64,000 bases of DNA from Lepisosteus oculatus (GCF_040954835.1 NC_090716.1:2033605-2097604), one strand, 5' to 3'. Counted from the stretch's first letter, positions 11,144 to 22,885 are shown. Translations and numbers: made by a program. The notes: a model not told the origin generated them from the sequence alone.

Positions 11144-11430
11144 GAGTCCGTGTAGCTCAGATGGCAAGGGTGTCTAGCTTCTGACCGGAGGGTCCCGGGT
11201 TCGATCCCAAGTAGGGGCAAGTGATGGAGCCCTAATTCCTTCCAGACAGCTCCCAGGTCCACTCAGCCTGCTTTCCAAATGAGCACTGGAGGTAATAGGC
11301 TGGCCGGAGCATGATGTTGACCACATCACCTCCACCGCCATTGCGTATGGTCAAGAAAAATGGTGGCTCTTGCCCCCCGTTCCCCTTGATGGCACCCAGC
11401 AGGGGGCGCACCTTACAGAGAACAAAAGAC
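11144..11430 (+). repeat. tRNA-derived SINE with A and B boxes
   Basis: Pol III promoter elements are readable: an A-box-like TAGCTCAGATGG at 11153-11164 and a B box GGTTCGATCCC at 11198-11208, spaced as in tRNA genes. The rest does not fold as a tRNA, so I call it a SINE head rather than a tRNA gene. The body carries a perfect CTCF-type motif at 11396-11409. I could not assign the family; the 3' limit is approximate. Confidence 0.65.
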
Positions 11431-11439
11431 CCCCACCTG

Positions 11440-13265
11440 TTAGCAGCTGAGAGATTTCCCCCCACAAGCTGAGCTACAGACAGTGCAGACTGTCAGCTGT
11501 TCCCAAACTGCAAGGAAGCACAATGCAGCTGCAGGTACAACAACTCCAAATCCAGCTGAGCTGGGCTGGCTGTGCATATTTAAAACCCAGGAGAGGGGGC
11601 GCCGCTCACAGCTGAGCCTCGTATGGGCCAGGCTCCTGCAGGAAAGTAGTCTTGCGCAGATTGTAAGGAATTATGACAACGTCACTGTGAAGTTTCACCC
11701 CTGCGCACAGATGAATTCAGGAGGGTTGGGGGAGGAGGGAGTCGGGGGTTCTCTTCCCGTGCTGAAACTGAATTGTTACCAAGGTTGATGCACAGGTGGA
11801 GAGCCAGCTCGTGGGACCAGAAACCTGACATTAAATGGCTTTTATGTTCCATCGCAAAACCCTGCAGCCGCTGGGCGAAAGAAAAATGAAGGAAACAGAA
11901 GTTAAAAAACACAAGTTTACAGGGTTGCGATTTTTCTAGGTACTGGACATTTGCCAGTTCAGTACATCTGTATTACGTCAGTGGTATTTGAAAAACTAAA
12001 TCTACTGGAAAATCCCTTACATTCCCGAGACCCCCAGTCTCTCGGAAATCTTTGTTTAGATTCCCGAGAATTCTTCACTAGGAATTCACCAGGCAGGCAG
12101 CAGCTCATGTTCAAGCACAGAGTGGAGCTCAGCCTAGATACCAGGGTGGTGAGCACACATATTCTCACAAACAGCCCTGGGATCTTTAATGACCAATAAC
12201 CAGAACTTCGGTTTAAGAACGGTACACCCTAGAACACAGTATCTCCACTCACCATACAGGGGTACTGGTTTGGAAATTCTTGTCCAGAGGCAGCAGCGCC
12301 TCCTACTGGTCTACCAACGCCCCTTTCCGCAGCCACAAGGCTTTCCTCAAAAGTCTTGCAGCCCATCACTGACAAGCCCAGCCCTGCCGATCTCCTGAGA
12401 CCTGACGTGATCAGTCTGCATACAAGGTGATGACGCTGCCTAAGAAATACCGTAAGCTGCATCAGTACAACAATCTCACAGAGGTTTGGCGAATGACTGG
12501 GGGACATGTAGATTAATTGTGGCCTTTGTGTTCTACAGCCATCTCCTTCATTTATTAATCGATTATCAGCAAGACCAATACTGCAATTAAGGTGCGTGCT
12601 GCTGGGTGTTTTTTTTTCAGGGACACGTGTTGATTGGTATGGAGAAATTGGGAAGGGCACCATGGGATTTCTGGCTGTCGTGGGTTTCGCTGTGAGTGAG
12701 GATCAGACTGGGGGGGGGGACGTCTGCCTTCAGAATAAGGACATGGGGCTGAGAGGACTCTTCTCTGGGGGCTGGGAGTGCCTGCTGCCCGATGAAGCAT
12801 TCGAAAGGTATGCCAAGACACCAGTGACACATAACAGGTGGTAAGAAATGCTGACGATGACAGGCTACGCATGACAGGGACTCAGATGATGCAGCCACTT
12901 CCCCCATGTTGATGCAATAATACAGGAGCGCCTTTCCCATTATACTAGGAAAAAGAACCATCCGGTTTCTCTTGAACCTGCGTTCATCACCTCCCACAGC
13001 TCCCTGGAACTGAGCCTGCCAACTGACACACAGCCCCTGCATAATGAGAGTGCCTTACATAGCCTGCCAAGCTGTGTTGCTGAAGGGGTTTACCTGGAAA
13101 GTGGATGAGAGTCCCAAATCTGCAAGCACTGAGCAACCAGTAAGCCGAACGCGGACCAGAGATGAATGCCCTGCTCTTCCAGAAATGGGACTCCGGCCCG
13201 GGGTCGTTGATCCCGACCTGCCTTGAGGGAATTTTAAACGTTTTGTTTAAACGCCCTGCAGTTGA
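11440..13265. other. No recognised gene
   Basis: Unique-looking sequence with scattered open frames up to about 170 codons, none recognisable and none with convincing splice context. Nothing else is supported here. Confidence 0.4.
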
Positions 13266-13269
13266 CTGG

Positions 13270-13590
13270 AGCTCAGCAGGTGTGAGAATGTCCAGCATCT
13301 GGATGGGAGACTCCTGGGAAAGCTGAGGCTGCTGCTGGAAGAGGTGGAAGTGGGGCCAGTAGGGGGCGCTCACCCTGCGGTCTGTGTGGGTCCTGATGCC
13401 CCAGTATAGTGACAGGGCCACCACACTGTACAAAAAAGGTGCTGTCCTTTGGATGAAATGCAAAATTGAGGTCCTGACCACACTGGTGCTGTTGGAGGGG
13501 ATCCCCATTACCTGTGAAGAGCTTTGAGTGGAGTGTCCAGAAAAGAGCTATATAAGTGTAAGGAGTTATTATTACTTTTGCTATTATATA
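13270..13590 (+). repeat. 5S-rRNA-headed SINE
   Basis: The head (GCTCAGCAGG, then CATCTGGATGGGAGACTCCT and GGGAAAGC) matches the internal control region of 5S rRNA (family sequence CTTGGATGGGAGACCGCCTGGGAA). This places the family in the 5S-driven SINE3 class. The body has an internal deletion between about 13480 and 13490, and the tail ends GAGTTATTATTAC. A perfect CTCF-type motif lies at 13356-13369. Confidence 0.82.
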
Positions 13591-13610
13591 TAATTAAGTA
13601 GTTCAAGTAA

Positions 13611-13795
13611 GTGGCTGCGTCAGTATGCGTAAACTGCAAAGGATAAAGTAAAGGTTTATTCCCTGCTGAAAAGAAACACAATGTTTAAGCTGTGGAGCCT
13701 ACATCTTCTATGAACCAAAGAAGGCTCTACAGCAGAAACATTGTGTTTCTTTTCTTCTCTTTTTCAGCATGGAATAAACCTTTACTTGTTCCGTA
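13611..13795. repeat. Foldback repeat, copy 1
   Basis: The left arm (GGCTGCGTCAG, GGTTTATTCCCTGCTGAAAA, ACACAATG) is the inverse of the right arm (CATTGTGTTTCTTTTC, CAGCATGGAATAAACC, TTGTTCC). The two arms meet at about 13705. The same structure recurs at 33445 and 53425, and a single arm at about 26438. It lies immediately after a 5S SINE. It has no coding capacity. Confidence 0.8.
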
Positions 13796-13799
13796 TTAT

Positions 13800-15660
13800 T
13801 ATAATATCAGGAATAGGCTCTGTGACATACTGTATCCCCCCCAACACACCCTGCATGCACCGACCTCAGAGAATCACACACCACGCTCGCCCCAGAGACT
13901 AATGACAGAGACGCTCATCTACGTTCTTCATTGGGCTTGACTCACCACAGCCAGAATCAGTATCGCTTTTCCTCACCAGTGCGCGCCAGCTACAGGAATT
14001 TGCCTTGACACGTTTGGAACCTGCTCAACGCAAAACCCACACAGGTGCATTAACATTACTGACACAGTTACATTGGACAACACACAAAAGCCGGGGAGAC
14101 ACAAAAAGCGAGTCACAATATGTGCTCACGGGACAGTACAGATGTGCGGAACATGTCAACATTACAGCATATATAAGACATACGCACATCCACATTTTAC
14201 AGTACAGTGCAAATGTACAGACAATAGACATTGTAGTCAATAGACACACATACAAGACATGCGGCATGTTCAGACCATGTGTGAGAGTACGGTCTGGGGA
14301 GTAAGGAGCAACTATGAAAATGTGTTGGGAAAACGCGCCAGATCTTAAGTGCACAATGTACGAGCCAAGTTGGCAATAATACTCATTCCCAGTTTTTCAG
14401 GTGAAATGGGGAGTTGTAGGGGGAGGACAGCTGCAGAGCCATGGGGCAGTGAAGCATCATGGGCTCACAGTGCCCAGGGGTGGCCTGGCGCCCACTGTCG
14501 AGTGTCCCAGGAGCCTTCAGGGCTCGGTCTCCGGACTCTGCCCCTGTGCTCTTGTTCTCCAGGTGTACCCGGAAGAGCTAGGCAAATGCCCGGAGCGGAT
14601 TCCCGGACAGTGGGACTCACTGTGAGCTCTGGGCAGGCTGGGGCTGGGCCGATCACCAGCGACACTGAGCCTGACCTCCGTTGTCCCCTCCCCCCCCTTG
14701 AGGAAACCAAGAACGACTGCAGGAGTATGAAGAACCGAACCAACAGGGTAGATTTTGCAGGAGATGGAAGGCAGAAGCCACTTAGACCTGTTTCTCTGAA
14801 ACAGAGGGGTGTTGAGCACTGAGTGTACCGAAGGAATGCAGGAGGAGTGAAGCTGAACTCTGCTCCTTTGCCTCCCCGAATGCTGGGGAAATGGACGATT
14901 CGCCCACACAGTGGGAGTTTGTTGACCGTGCTCTGTTTTTGCAATCCGCGTGACTGCACGGAGTACGTGTCCGGGGCCCGGTGTCCAAGCGCGCGCGCCC
15001 CTCAGGCGTCTCGGGGAACGCCGTCACCCTCACACAGGCCAGGGGTGGTTTTGCGGCGGCAGCTGTCAGGGTGTAGCCCCGCGAGGAATTCGAGACCCAC
15101 CCGCAGGCTGCACCGGGGGGGGGGGGGCGTGTGGTGCAAAACCACCCCCACCCATTGGCGACCGGACACAAGAATCCGCAGCAGCGCGCGAAGAAATACC
15201 TCCGCGCCTCCTCGCGCCTCTCTGCGACCCCGACCCCACCCGCCCTCGTCACTCCACCGCCTGCAGCGCCAGAGAGCCCACTCTCCCGCAAGGAACAAGG
15301 TCACAGTGGACACCAGCGACGTGCATTCACAGAGAGCGGCTGTGTCTCCTGTCTGCCGCTGGTGCGTTCAAAGGCAGCCCGGCCCTGTCCGTTACCCGAG
15401 AGAACTATTACCTCAGAGACCTGTGGAGAGGAGGGAGGGAGGAGGCAGGGGACAGTACCTCACGAATCTGTGAGATTATCACGGAAAGGTAAACGATGGA
15501 AAATGACTGGGAAAAAATGCACCTGAACAAGACAAATTATTGTTATGTGACTGTTACCTTGTCTAAACTTAATGAGATGTGTTCACATATACTGTTTTAA
15601 GTGTATATATATATATTAATGTAAAGCTTTCTGTTTGGTGATAATCTGTATTTATTTGTG
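13800..15660 (+). other. Intergenic; possible terminal exon
   Basis: I see no recognised protein. One candidate stands out: an acceptor CTTGTTCTCCAG at 14551-14562 followed by 20 codons (VYPEELGKCPERIPGQWDSL) and TGA at 14623-14625. It could be the last coding piece of a transcript using the polyadenylation signal at 15668. I do not recognise the peptide and no upstream exon was found. The part from 14940 to 15440 is GC- and CpG-rich. Confidence 0.25.
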
Positions 15661-15667
15661 ACAAGAA

Positions 15668-15673
15668 AATAAA
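15668..15673 (+). promoter_or_regulatory. Polyadenylation signal (AATAAA)
   Basis: AATAAA follows about 150 bases of AT-rich, UTR-like sequence (TTGTTATGTGACTG, a TA repeat, TTTATTTGTGAC). It is followed by T/GT-rich sequence (GCTTGTTGTTTTTAAC). It looks like a + strand transcript end without an identified gene. Confidence 0.45.
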
Positions 15674-15737
15674 CGCCCTACCTGAAGGAAAGCTTGTTGT
15701 TTTTAACATTTTGTACGGTGCTCCAGGTCTGCGGGAA

Positions 15738-16607
15738 AAGACTATAAGACTAGATATAAGGGGTTATAAGACTAGATATAGGGGCTATAAGACTAGGTAT
15801 AGGGGCTGTAAGACTAGATATAGGGGCTATAAGACTAGGTATAGGGGCTGTAAGACTAGATATAGGGGCTATAAGACTAGGTATAGGGGCTGTAAGACTA
15901 GATATAGGGGCTATAAGACTAGATATAGGGGGCTAGATGACTAGATATAAGGGGCTATAAGACTAGATATAGGGGGCTAGAAGACTATACAGTATATAGG
16001 GGGCTAGAAGACTAGATATAAGGGGCTAGAAGACTATATATAGGGGGCTATAAGACTATATATAGGGGCCTAGAAGACTATATATAGGGGGCTAGAAGAC
16101 TATATATAGGGGGCTAGAAGACTAGATATAAGGGGCTATAAGACTAGATATAGGGGGCTAGAAGACTAGATATAGGGGGCTAGAAGACTAGATATAAGGG
16201 GCTAGAAGACTATATATAGGGGGCTAGAAGACTAGATATAGGGGCTAGAAGACTTTATATAAGGGGCTAGAAGACTAGATATAGGGGCTATAAGAAGGGC
16301 TATTAGACTAGATATAAGGGGCTAGAAGACTAGATATAGGGGCTATAAGAAGGGCTATTAGACTAGATATAGGGGCTGTAAGACTAGATATAGGGGCTAG
16401 AAGAAGGGCTATTAGACTAGATATAGGGGCTGTAAGACTAGATATAGGGGCTAGAAGAAGGGCTATTAGACTAGATATAAGGGGCTAGAAGACTAGATAT
16501 AGGAGCTAGAAGAAGGGCTATTAGACTAGATATAAGGGGCTAGAAGACTAGATATAGGAGCTAGAAGAAGGGCTATTAGACTAGATATAGGGGGCTGTGA
16601 GACTAGA
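15738..16607 (+). repeat. ~20 bp minisatellite, ~870 bp
   Basis: More than forty copies of a 19-21 base unit, GGGGCTAGAAGACTAGATAT and variants (TATAAGACTAGGTATAGGGG). The right part shows a higher-order unit containing AAGAAGGGCTATTAGACTAG. Between 15711 and 15944 the unit keeps a frame open (YKTRYRGCKTRYRG), which is a by-product of the repeat. Confidence 0.95.
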
Positions 16608-16945
16608 TGGGCATCGTGTTCTTTGTGCTATTCCCCCCGTGCGCTGGTGTGTGGGTCTGAGTCAGGGTTTGCTTGTTGAACCGGCTGCCTCGGAGCGATC
16701 CCCATGGCAACCAGCGAGCAACCTGGTGTGCTTATGGGATGTTTTTGTGTTTCCAGGCTGCGCGAGGAGCAAGCGGGAGCACGCAGCCCCGCCGGGGTTA
16801 CAGGCCCGCGCGCCGCCCGTCCGCCCGCTTAAGGACGTCTGAGCCAGGGGCGAACTCACACAGCCTCGCACTTCAATTTCTACTCCCTAGAATCTGTTGG
16901 CAAGGCCTTCACAGGAATGACACCCCAACACTGCTGGTCCCTACT
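16608..16945. other. No recognised gene
   Basis: A short GC-rich stretch between the minisatellite and the next SINE. Open frames are short and unrecognised. Confidence 0.4.
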
Positions 16946-16949
16946 GGTA

Positions 16950-17435
16950 CAACAGTTATAATAATTATCAAGAACTCTCCACTCAGAGCTCTGTACAGGT
17001 CATGGGGATCCCCTCCACCACCACCAGTGTGCAGCCCCCCCTGGATGATGCTCCAGTCCTCTCACACACACCAGCTCTCAGTGGGGAGGAGAGCAGAGTG
17101 ATGAAGCCAGTTCAGAGATGGGGGTTATTAGGAGGCCATGATTGGTAAAGGCCAGGGGGAAATTTGGCCAGGACATCGGGGTAACACCCCTACTCTTTTC
17201 GAGAGACGCCCTGGGATTTTTAATGACCACAGAGAGTCAGGACCTCAGTTTTACGTCTCATCCAAAGGACGGCGTCTTTTTACAGTATAGTGTCCCCGTC
17301 ACTATACTGGGGCATTAGGACCCACACAGACCGCAGGGTGAGCGCCCCCTGGTGGCCCCACTAACACCTCTTCCAGCAGCAGCCTCAGCTTTCCCAGGAG
17401 TCTCCCATCCAGGTACTGACCAGGCTCACACCTGC
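16950..17435 (-). repeat. 5S-rRNA-headed SINE, nearly full length
   Basis: This is one of the best copies. On the minus strand it starts with the 5S-like head (GGTCAGTACCTGGATGGGAG at the right end), runs through the conserved body including CACTATACTG, and ends in the tail at about 16950. A perfect CTCF-type motif lies at 17342-17355 on the minus strand. Confidence 0.85.
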
Positions 17436-17439
17436 TGAT

Positions 17440-17650
17440 AAACCTCCTACTAATAACCCCCATCTCTGAACTGGCTTCATCACTCTGCTCTCCTCCCCAC
17501 TGAGAGCTGGTGTGTGTGAGAGGACTGGAGCATCATCCAGGTGGGGCTGCACACTGGTGGGGGTGGAGGGGATCCCCATTACCTGTAAAGAGCTCTGAGT
17601 GGAGTGTCCAGGAAAGCGCTATATAAGCGTAAGGAGTTGTTATTATTATG
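17440..17650 (+). repeat. 5S-type SINE, 3' half, opposite orientation
   Basis: The block from TAATAACCCCCATCTCTGAA to the tail GGAGTTGTTATTATTA is the reverse orientation of the copy just to its left. The two therefore sit head to head as an inverted pair, and only the 3' half is present here. Confidence 0.82.
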
Positions 17651-18019
17651 AACATGTATAAAATTAAATCTTCAGTCAACCTGCAGAAGGTCCTCTCGTC
17701 CTTGTGCAGAGAGGGAGGGGCTCTTCTGTGGGGTGCCCCACCACTGTTGAGGGGCACATGCTGTACTCTGTTACAGTCATCGCAACAGCGATGGCCTCAG
17801 GGTCTGTCCTGCTTCTGCACACACCCACCTGTCAGCACACAGACACACACTGCACTGCACTGGGTGCCCCAGGGCCTCTGGGTGTGACCAGCACCCCCTG
17901 TGACATCAGCCTGCTCATGACAGCCTACAGGCCCAGCCTCTTGTAGTACAACCTGTCCATCAGAGAGAGGAAAACCATGAGCACATGGGCACAGTTACCA
18001 ACAACAGGAGGCCAATCCA

Positions 18020-18255
18020 ATCTGAATGTCCCCCTGGCCCTTACCAGTCATGGCCTCCTAATAATTCCCATCTCTGAACTGGCTTCATCACTCTGCTCTC
18101 CTCCCCACTGAGAGCTGGTGTGTGTGAGAGGACTGGAGCATCATCCAGGTGGGGCTGCACACTGGTGGGGGTGGAGGGGATCCCCATGACCTGTAAAGAG
18201 CTCTGAGTGGAGTGTCCAGGAAAGCGCGATATAATCGTGAGGAGTTATTCTTATT
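18020..18255 (+). repeat. 5S-type SINE, 3' half
   Basis: It begins within GGCCCTTACCAGTCATGGCC and ends at GAGGAGTTATTCTTATTTAG. It has the same body and tail blocks as the copy at 17440 and is 5' truncated. Confidence 0.8.
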
Positions 18256-18261
18256 TAGTAT

Positions 18262-19240
18262 TTAGCTAATTCATCCAAGGTCTCATCCAGCCATTTCTTC
18301 TAAGGACACCAGGGTATTGCCTCCAACAACATGGCTGGGTAGTGTGTTCCACACCCCTACACCACTTTATGTAAAGAAGTGCCTCCTTTTCTTGGTTTTA
18401 AATGCACCTCCCCTAGTTCTGGCCTGTCACCTCCGGCTCATGTTTCAGTGGTCAGTGCCATTGACGAGTCTCAATCTCACAGTCGTCTGTGTTCGGGACT
18501 CAAAAGGTTCAGTTTGTGCTGCCTGTCAGGTTGGATATTCTTTAAGTCCTGGAATGGACCTGGTTTGTCATCTCTGCGCTGGTTCCAGAGCAGTCATATC
18601 GTTTCCATAACACTGTGATCAACATTGTGCACAGTAGCCTGAATGAGGCCTAACTAGTGCATTAAATAATTTATTAATCATATCCCTTGATTAAATTCTA
18701 TACTTTTAATTATATATCCTAGCATTTTGTTTGGCTTTTTAATTGCCTCCCCACAAGATGTCTAGATGTGAATGATGTGTCAACATAAAACATACGTAAA
18801 CAAACTCAATGTTTCCCAATATGTATTCAGTTCAATTAAAGTTTTTACTACAAAACTCTGCGCTTGTCTACACTAAATGTTGTCTGCCCGGTCTTTAATT
18901 TTATCTGAATCTTTTTGGATGTAATGACTGTTTCTACAGCAGGTGGTTATTCTCTTACTTTGGCATCGTCTGCAAACTCGAACTCATTTAGTTTCTAGAC
19001 CTGAAAGTTGATATAAGTTAGCACAGTGGTCCCAGGACAGATCCCTGTGGTACTCCACTAATTATTTCACCCCAAATGGGCAATGAGTCCCTTACCTGCC
19101 CCTTCACTCAGCACCTGTTCTTTAAGATTTAAGATTGCTAATCGCATGTTCGTCAATCTCAAGAATTACGTCAGGCTCCACTGCTTAAGGGCTGCATTAG
19201 CTAATCTAGGTGCTGATCCCTTAATCACCCTTTGTGTATT
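18262..19240 (-). pseudogene. Decayed LINE reverse transcriptase (CR1/L2-like)
   Basis: Read on the minus strand, 19059-19027 encodes SGVPQGSVLGP, a hallmark of non-LTR reverse transcriptases. About 50 bases on, 18980-18962 encodes EFADDA, containing the catalytic FADD. Further downstream, around 18400-18300, come fragments such as FKTKKRRHFF and GVGVWNTLPSHVV, typical of the end of CR1/L2-type ORF2. Stops, frame changes and deletions are frequent, so the element is dead. The clade assignment is inference. Confidence 0.82.
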
Positions 19241-19259
19241 AGGATGGTAGTCAAAACAG

Positions 19260-19795
19260 CTTTAGAGTTCACAGTAAGTAAAGGGCCATCACTGAAGCTT
19301 ACTTTCTCTTTTCAAAGTTGAATCTCTGCGGGTGGGTGGGAGCATCATCCTGCGGACAGAGGGTGAAGGCCTGGCGACCTTGTTTGCAGATACAGCATGA
19401 CTAGTTCTGTTTTCAGTCTGACATTTTGTAGCGGGATTCAGAAATGAAGAAATGAAGAATGAGGTGGAGCGTAGCGAGGTGAAATCGTGGTAAAGCAGGG
19501 AGAGTTACACCGAGATAAAGCGATGAACCAGCCCTGGAGAACCACTGGCACTCTGCAGAGACCTGCAGGCCCTCTGACCCACCCGAGCGCTCACTGGGTT
19601 ATTTAACCAGACAGTCCCTCCAGGTCTTGCCAACAATGTGTCGTCTTCGAGCTGTAGGCTGGCAGGCAGGCGTTCAAGGGGTTACCTTTAAATCGCATGA
19701 CTGCGTAACTGCTAAGCTTTGGGGTTTGTTTATCACATCTGCTGTGCAAGGTGATCTCGGGTCTTTTACAGGAGGGGGAACACTGTCTAATCTGC
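19260..19795. other. No recognised feature
   Basis: Sequence between the LINE relic and the next SINE. I see no gene and no clear repeat. Confidence 0.4.
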
Positions 19796-19799
19796 CCAG

Positions 19800-19925
19800 T
19801 TTGGTAATAATAATAATAATTGCTTACACTTATATAGAGCTTTACTGGACACTCCACTCAAAGCGCTTTACAGGTAATGGGGATCCCCTCCCCCAACACC
19901 ATTGTGCAGCCCCACCTGGATGTTA
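19800..19925 (-). repeat. 5S-type SINE tail fragment
   Basis: The segment AATAATAATAATAATTGC, CACTTATATAGAGC and AAGCGCTTTACAGGTAATGG is the 3' end of the same SINE family in minus orientation. It is broken off at about 19922. Confidence 0.8.
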
Positions 19926-19929
19926 GTTC

Positions 19930-20190
19930 GTACGGCTCTGGAACACTTGCTTACCCGACTGGGAAGGGCAGGATCGGGTCTGGGAGACTCTGCAAAAGGA
20001 CTGGAAACCCGAATATACACCCTTCTTTTAGTTAATCTAATCCCTATAAATTCCTCTCCTTCTGCTCTTGTATCCCTCTTAACCAGCTCGCGGACAAAGC
20101 ATTTCATTGCTTCCAACACATTGCTGCTGTACTGTTTGTGCATTGATCAATAAACCTTGATTGATTGATCGATTGATTGATTGATGCATT
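19930..20190 (+). repeat. Possible retroelement 3' end with (GATT)n tail
   Basis: The sequence CATTGATCAATAAACCTTGATT followed by repeated GATTGATT to about 20185 looks like the 3' tail of a non-LTR element inserted on the plus strand. The upstream body is not recognised. It contains an AATAAA within the tail. Confidence 0.45.
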
Positions 20191-22660
20191 CAAAGCCTGC
20201 ACGGGCAGAGGAGGGTAAAATCGGGGCAGCCTGACCCCCTGCCACCTGGTCTGGAGGCAGTGCGGCGCCCAGAAGGTTGGGCTTGAGGATTGAGGCGTAT
20301 TGCACAGTGTCTGGAGAACTGGATATGTCTGTACCGTCAGCCCTCCCCACCCCTGGGCTCAGCGCCATGCGATTTAGTTTTTCTCCTTTATCGTGCTCCG
20401 CCAGAACAAGACAGAAAAAGGTGTAGCTGCACAGGTAATTGTCAGGGCTCAGGCTGGGGGGGGGTGGGGGTGGCGCTGGGTTTTAAAGATCCCTCCCCTG
20501 CTGTGAAGCTCAGCAGAACAGACAGCGCACAGGTGCGGAAAAAGACATTCCTCTGTTTCGCGGATCTTTTGTCTCCTCACGGACTCCCCAGACACCCGGA
20601 CCCTGGCAGCAGCTCTCATGGTAAATACAGCGTCTCTTCCCATTTTCCTCTCCGGGCCTGGGCGCGTCCCTCTCCAGACAGCCTGCGCTGTTGCTCCCAC
20701 TGGGCTTCGGGTAGCAGAGTCTCGGCGATTTACCGCGGTCTGAGCAAAACTGGAACCTGCACCCAGCCAGCGCTGGACAGGGCGGGTTCGCTGTTAGTTC
20801 GAATTCCTGCTCCTGAAGACGGGATTTCCCAGAACTGGGATTTGGGGTTTCCAGACTAGTTCTCACAGATCCCAGGGTAATACAGTCCAAGAGAAGTTAG
20901 AATACTCTTCGATCCAGTCCAAGATCCTTCATTTGGACCTTGGTTTCCACGAGCACTAATAACGTGTGAACCAATATTGTACCTCCGTGATTCCCTGTGA
21001 CATAACAATATTATTCTGCGGTGTGACTGACGTTCTGCAGTGCTCATGAAGAAAGGTGTAGGACCTGAAAGAGATGGGGTTCTGTGTGCTGGCTGGGGTG
21101 TTTGTGCTCCATGTTGTCTGGGGTCACATCTGGTCTCTGTGAGCTGTGCTGGAGTCAGAGTTAAATCGGGGCCAAGCTGGTGAGCCCGCCTTGTGCAGAG
21201 CTGCAGAAACGCAGGGAGGGTGCTGCTCTGCTCCTCTATAAGGGCATGCGCCTTGGTATCATGGCAGATGGGGGGGGGAGGGAACACGGTGAAGGAAAAG
21301 ATGTGGATCACCTATTATTCCAAGAGGAAACCGGTTTTGTTGTTACTGTGCGGTGACAGACCTGTCTGCTGCCTTACGCCCAGTTTGTGTGAGTGTGCCA
21401 GAGGGGCAGGGTTCAGAGAGCTCAGTATCGCTGTGTTTCTGCATGCTCCTCTCACTGTTTGAGTTAAGTATTCCTTCGCGAGAGCTCAAATCGGGCTCGG
21501 GTTACAAAGCCTGCTTGAAGACCACATTAACCTTTATTCAAGAAGCCGAGAAACTGAGCAATGAAAAGCTCAAAGGCAATGAAAAGCAGAGGAGCTTGCA
21601 GCTCTCGGGGGACTGGAGAATGGGACGGCGGTCTCTGTCTCTGTGCAGGTACCAGGCTCGCTTTGAGAAGGTGCAGCGGGTTCAGGCTGAACATCTGTAT
21701 TCTTCCCTGGGTCTCACAAAGGCAGAGTAACGCCTCCCACACACATCTGGGCTTCCCCCTCTGATACAGGGTTACAGACAGGAGGCTCCTGGTTCTGCCC
21801 CTCAGGTATTTGGTCATAGAGGCCGCAGGTGCCATAGACCCACACACCTTCACGAAAACTGCAAGAAATACTCTTTCCCATTAGTCGGCTGTTTATGTTC
21901 CCGCTCTGGCTAAAGAATTGCAGTGTTGCATTATTGATGGGCCTAAATTTTAGCTCGGTGTTCGACCTGAATAATTGATGTTCTCTGGGCGTGCAGTGGG
22001 CATTGCTGGGGTGCTTCTCTCTCGGCGAGCACAGAGAGAACCGGCTGGTCATCCGTCTTAAGCTGCGTTCCCCAGCCACCTCGCACAGTGCCATTCAGTC
22101 CCTCCATAACTAAAGTATTACCTCGTCTAAAACACATTTAAAATAACCCTAGAATTCTTTGTCTTCTAAAGACCTGACTAAGAAGACTCATTTATTCAAC
22201 TGATGTTGCTTGAGTAGAATATCTGTAGGCGATCGCTGACCCTGCTCTGGTGGGGTTTCCTCTTGTGTGTTCCCGAGAGCTGGGAATTGAGTGTGATGAT
22301 GTAAAACTCTGCTGAAGGAATCTCCCATTGGGTGGCCTCTTGGTCAGGCTAGCGTTTGACCGCCAGCTCAAGTGTGCTTGCATCTATCCCGGAAGGTGAT
22401 GGCATATTCTCGCGATGCATGCGCACGAAGGACACCAGATAAATATCTAACCGATGGGCTAGTCTTCATCGGCTGGGCCGTGCTGTCTCACAAGAAGAGC
22501 TCTGCTGGGGGGTGAGAGACTGGGTGAGAGACTGGTGAGAGAGCTGGTTGGCACTGTCCTCTGACCCAGGGGCTGGGCTGAGCTCAAGGCCATCGACAGA
22601 TTGTATAATAACTTATCACAGTCGGTGGTGCAGTATCAGAGGACAATGGTAACATAACAT
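20191..22660. other. No recognised gene
   Basis: About 2.5 kb with open frames up to 189 codons, none resembling a known family, and no coherent exon series. No clear repeats were noticed. Confidence 0.4.
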
Positions 22661-22668
22661 TACTTAGC

Positions 22669-22885
22669 CCTATACAATTTCTTGCATTAGGAATTGCAGA
22701 CACAGACAGGGAGAGAGAAGCTGGGGGTCAGAGCGCAGGGTCAGCCATTGTACAGCACCCCTGGAGCAGTTGGGGTTAAGGGCCTTGCTGGAGTAGGATT
22801 CCTCTGCCATCTGTGGGATTTGAACCAGCAACCTTCCAGCCACAGGCGCAGATCCTGAGCCACAGAGCCACCGCTCTGCCCTGCC
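22669..22885 (-). repeat. V-SINE-like element
   Basis: On the minus strand the head has A- and B-box-like blocks (GTGGCTCTGTGGCTCAGGAT and GGTTCAAATCCC). The core is CAATGGCTGACCCTGCGCTC and the 3' end is GGAATTCCTAATGCAAGAAATTG-like, here shortened. The head and core match the V-SINE superfamily as I remember it. A better copy is at 44398. Confidence 0.72.

Noticed and set aside
11144..11215. Functional tRNA gene
   Set aside because: A and B boxes are present but the acceptor and anticodon stems do not pair convincingly, and SINE-like sequence follows; called a tRNA-derived SINE.
15711..15944. 77-codon frame of YKTRYRG repeats
   Set aside because: Produced by the 20 bp minisatellite; it ends as soon as the unit length changes.
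17440..17650. 5S rRNA gene among the 5S-like sequences
   Set aside because: Only the internal control region-like part is present in any copy, always joined to the same SINE body; no full 120-base 5S gene or terminator seen.
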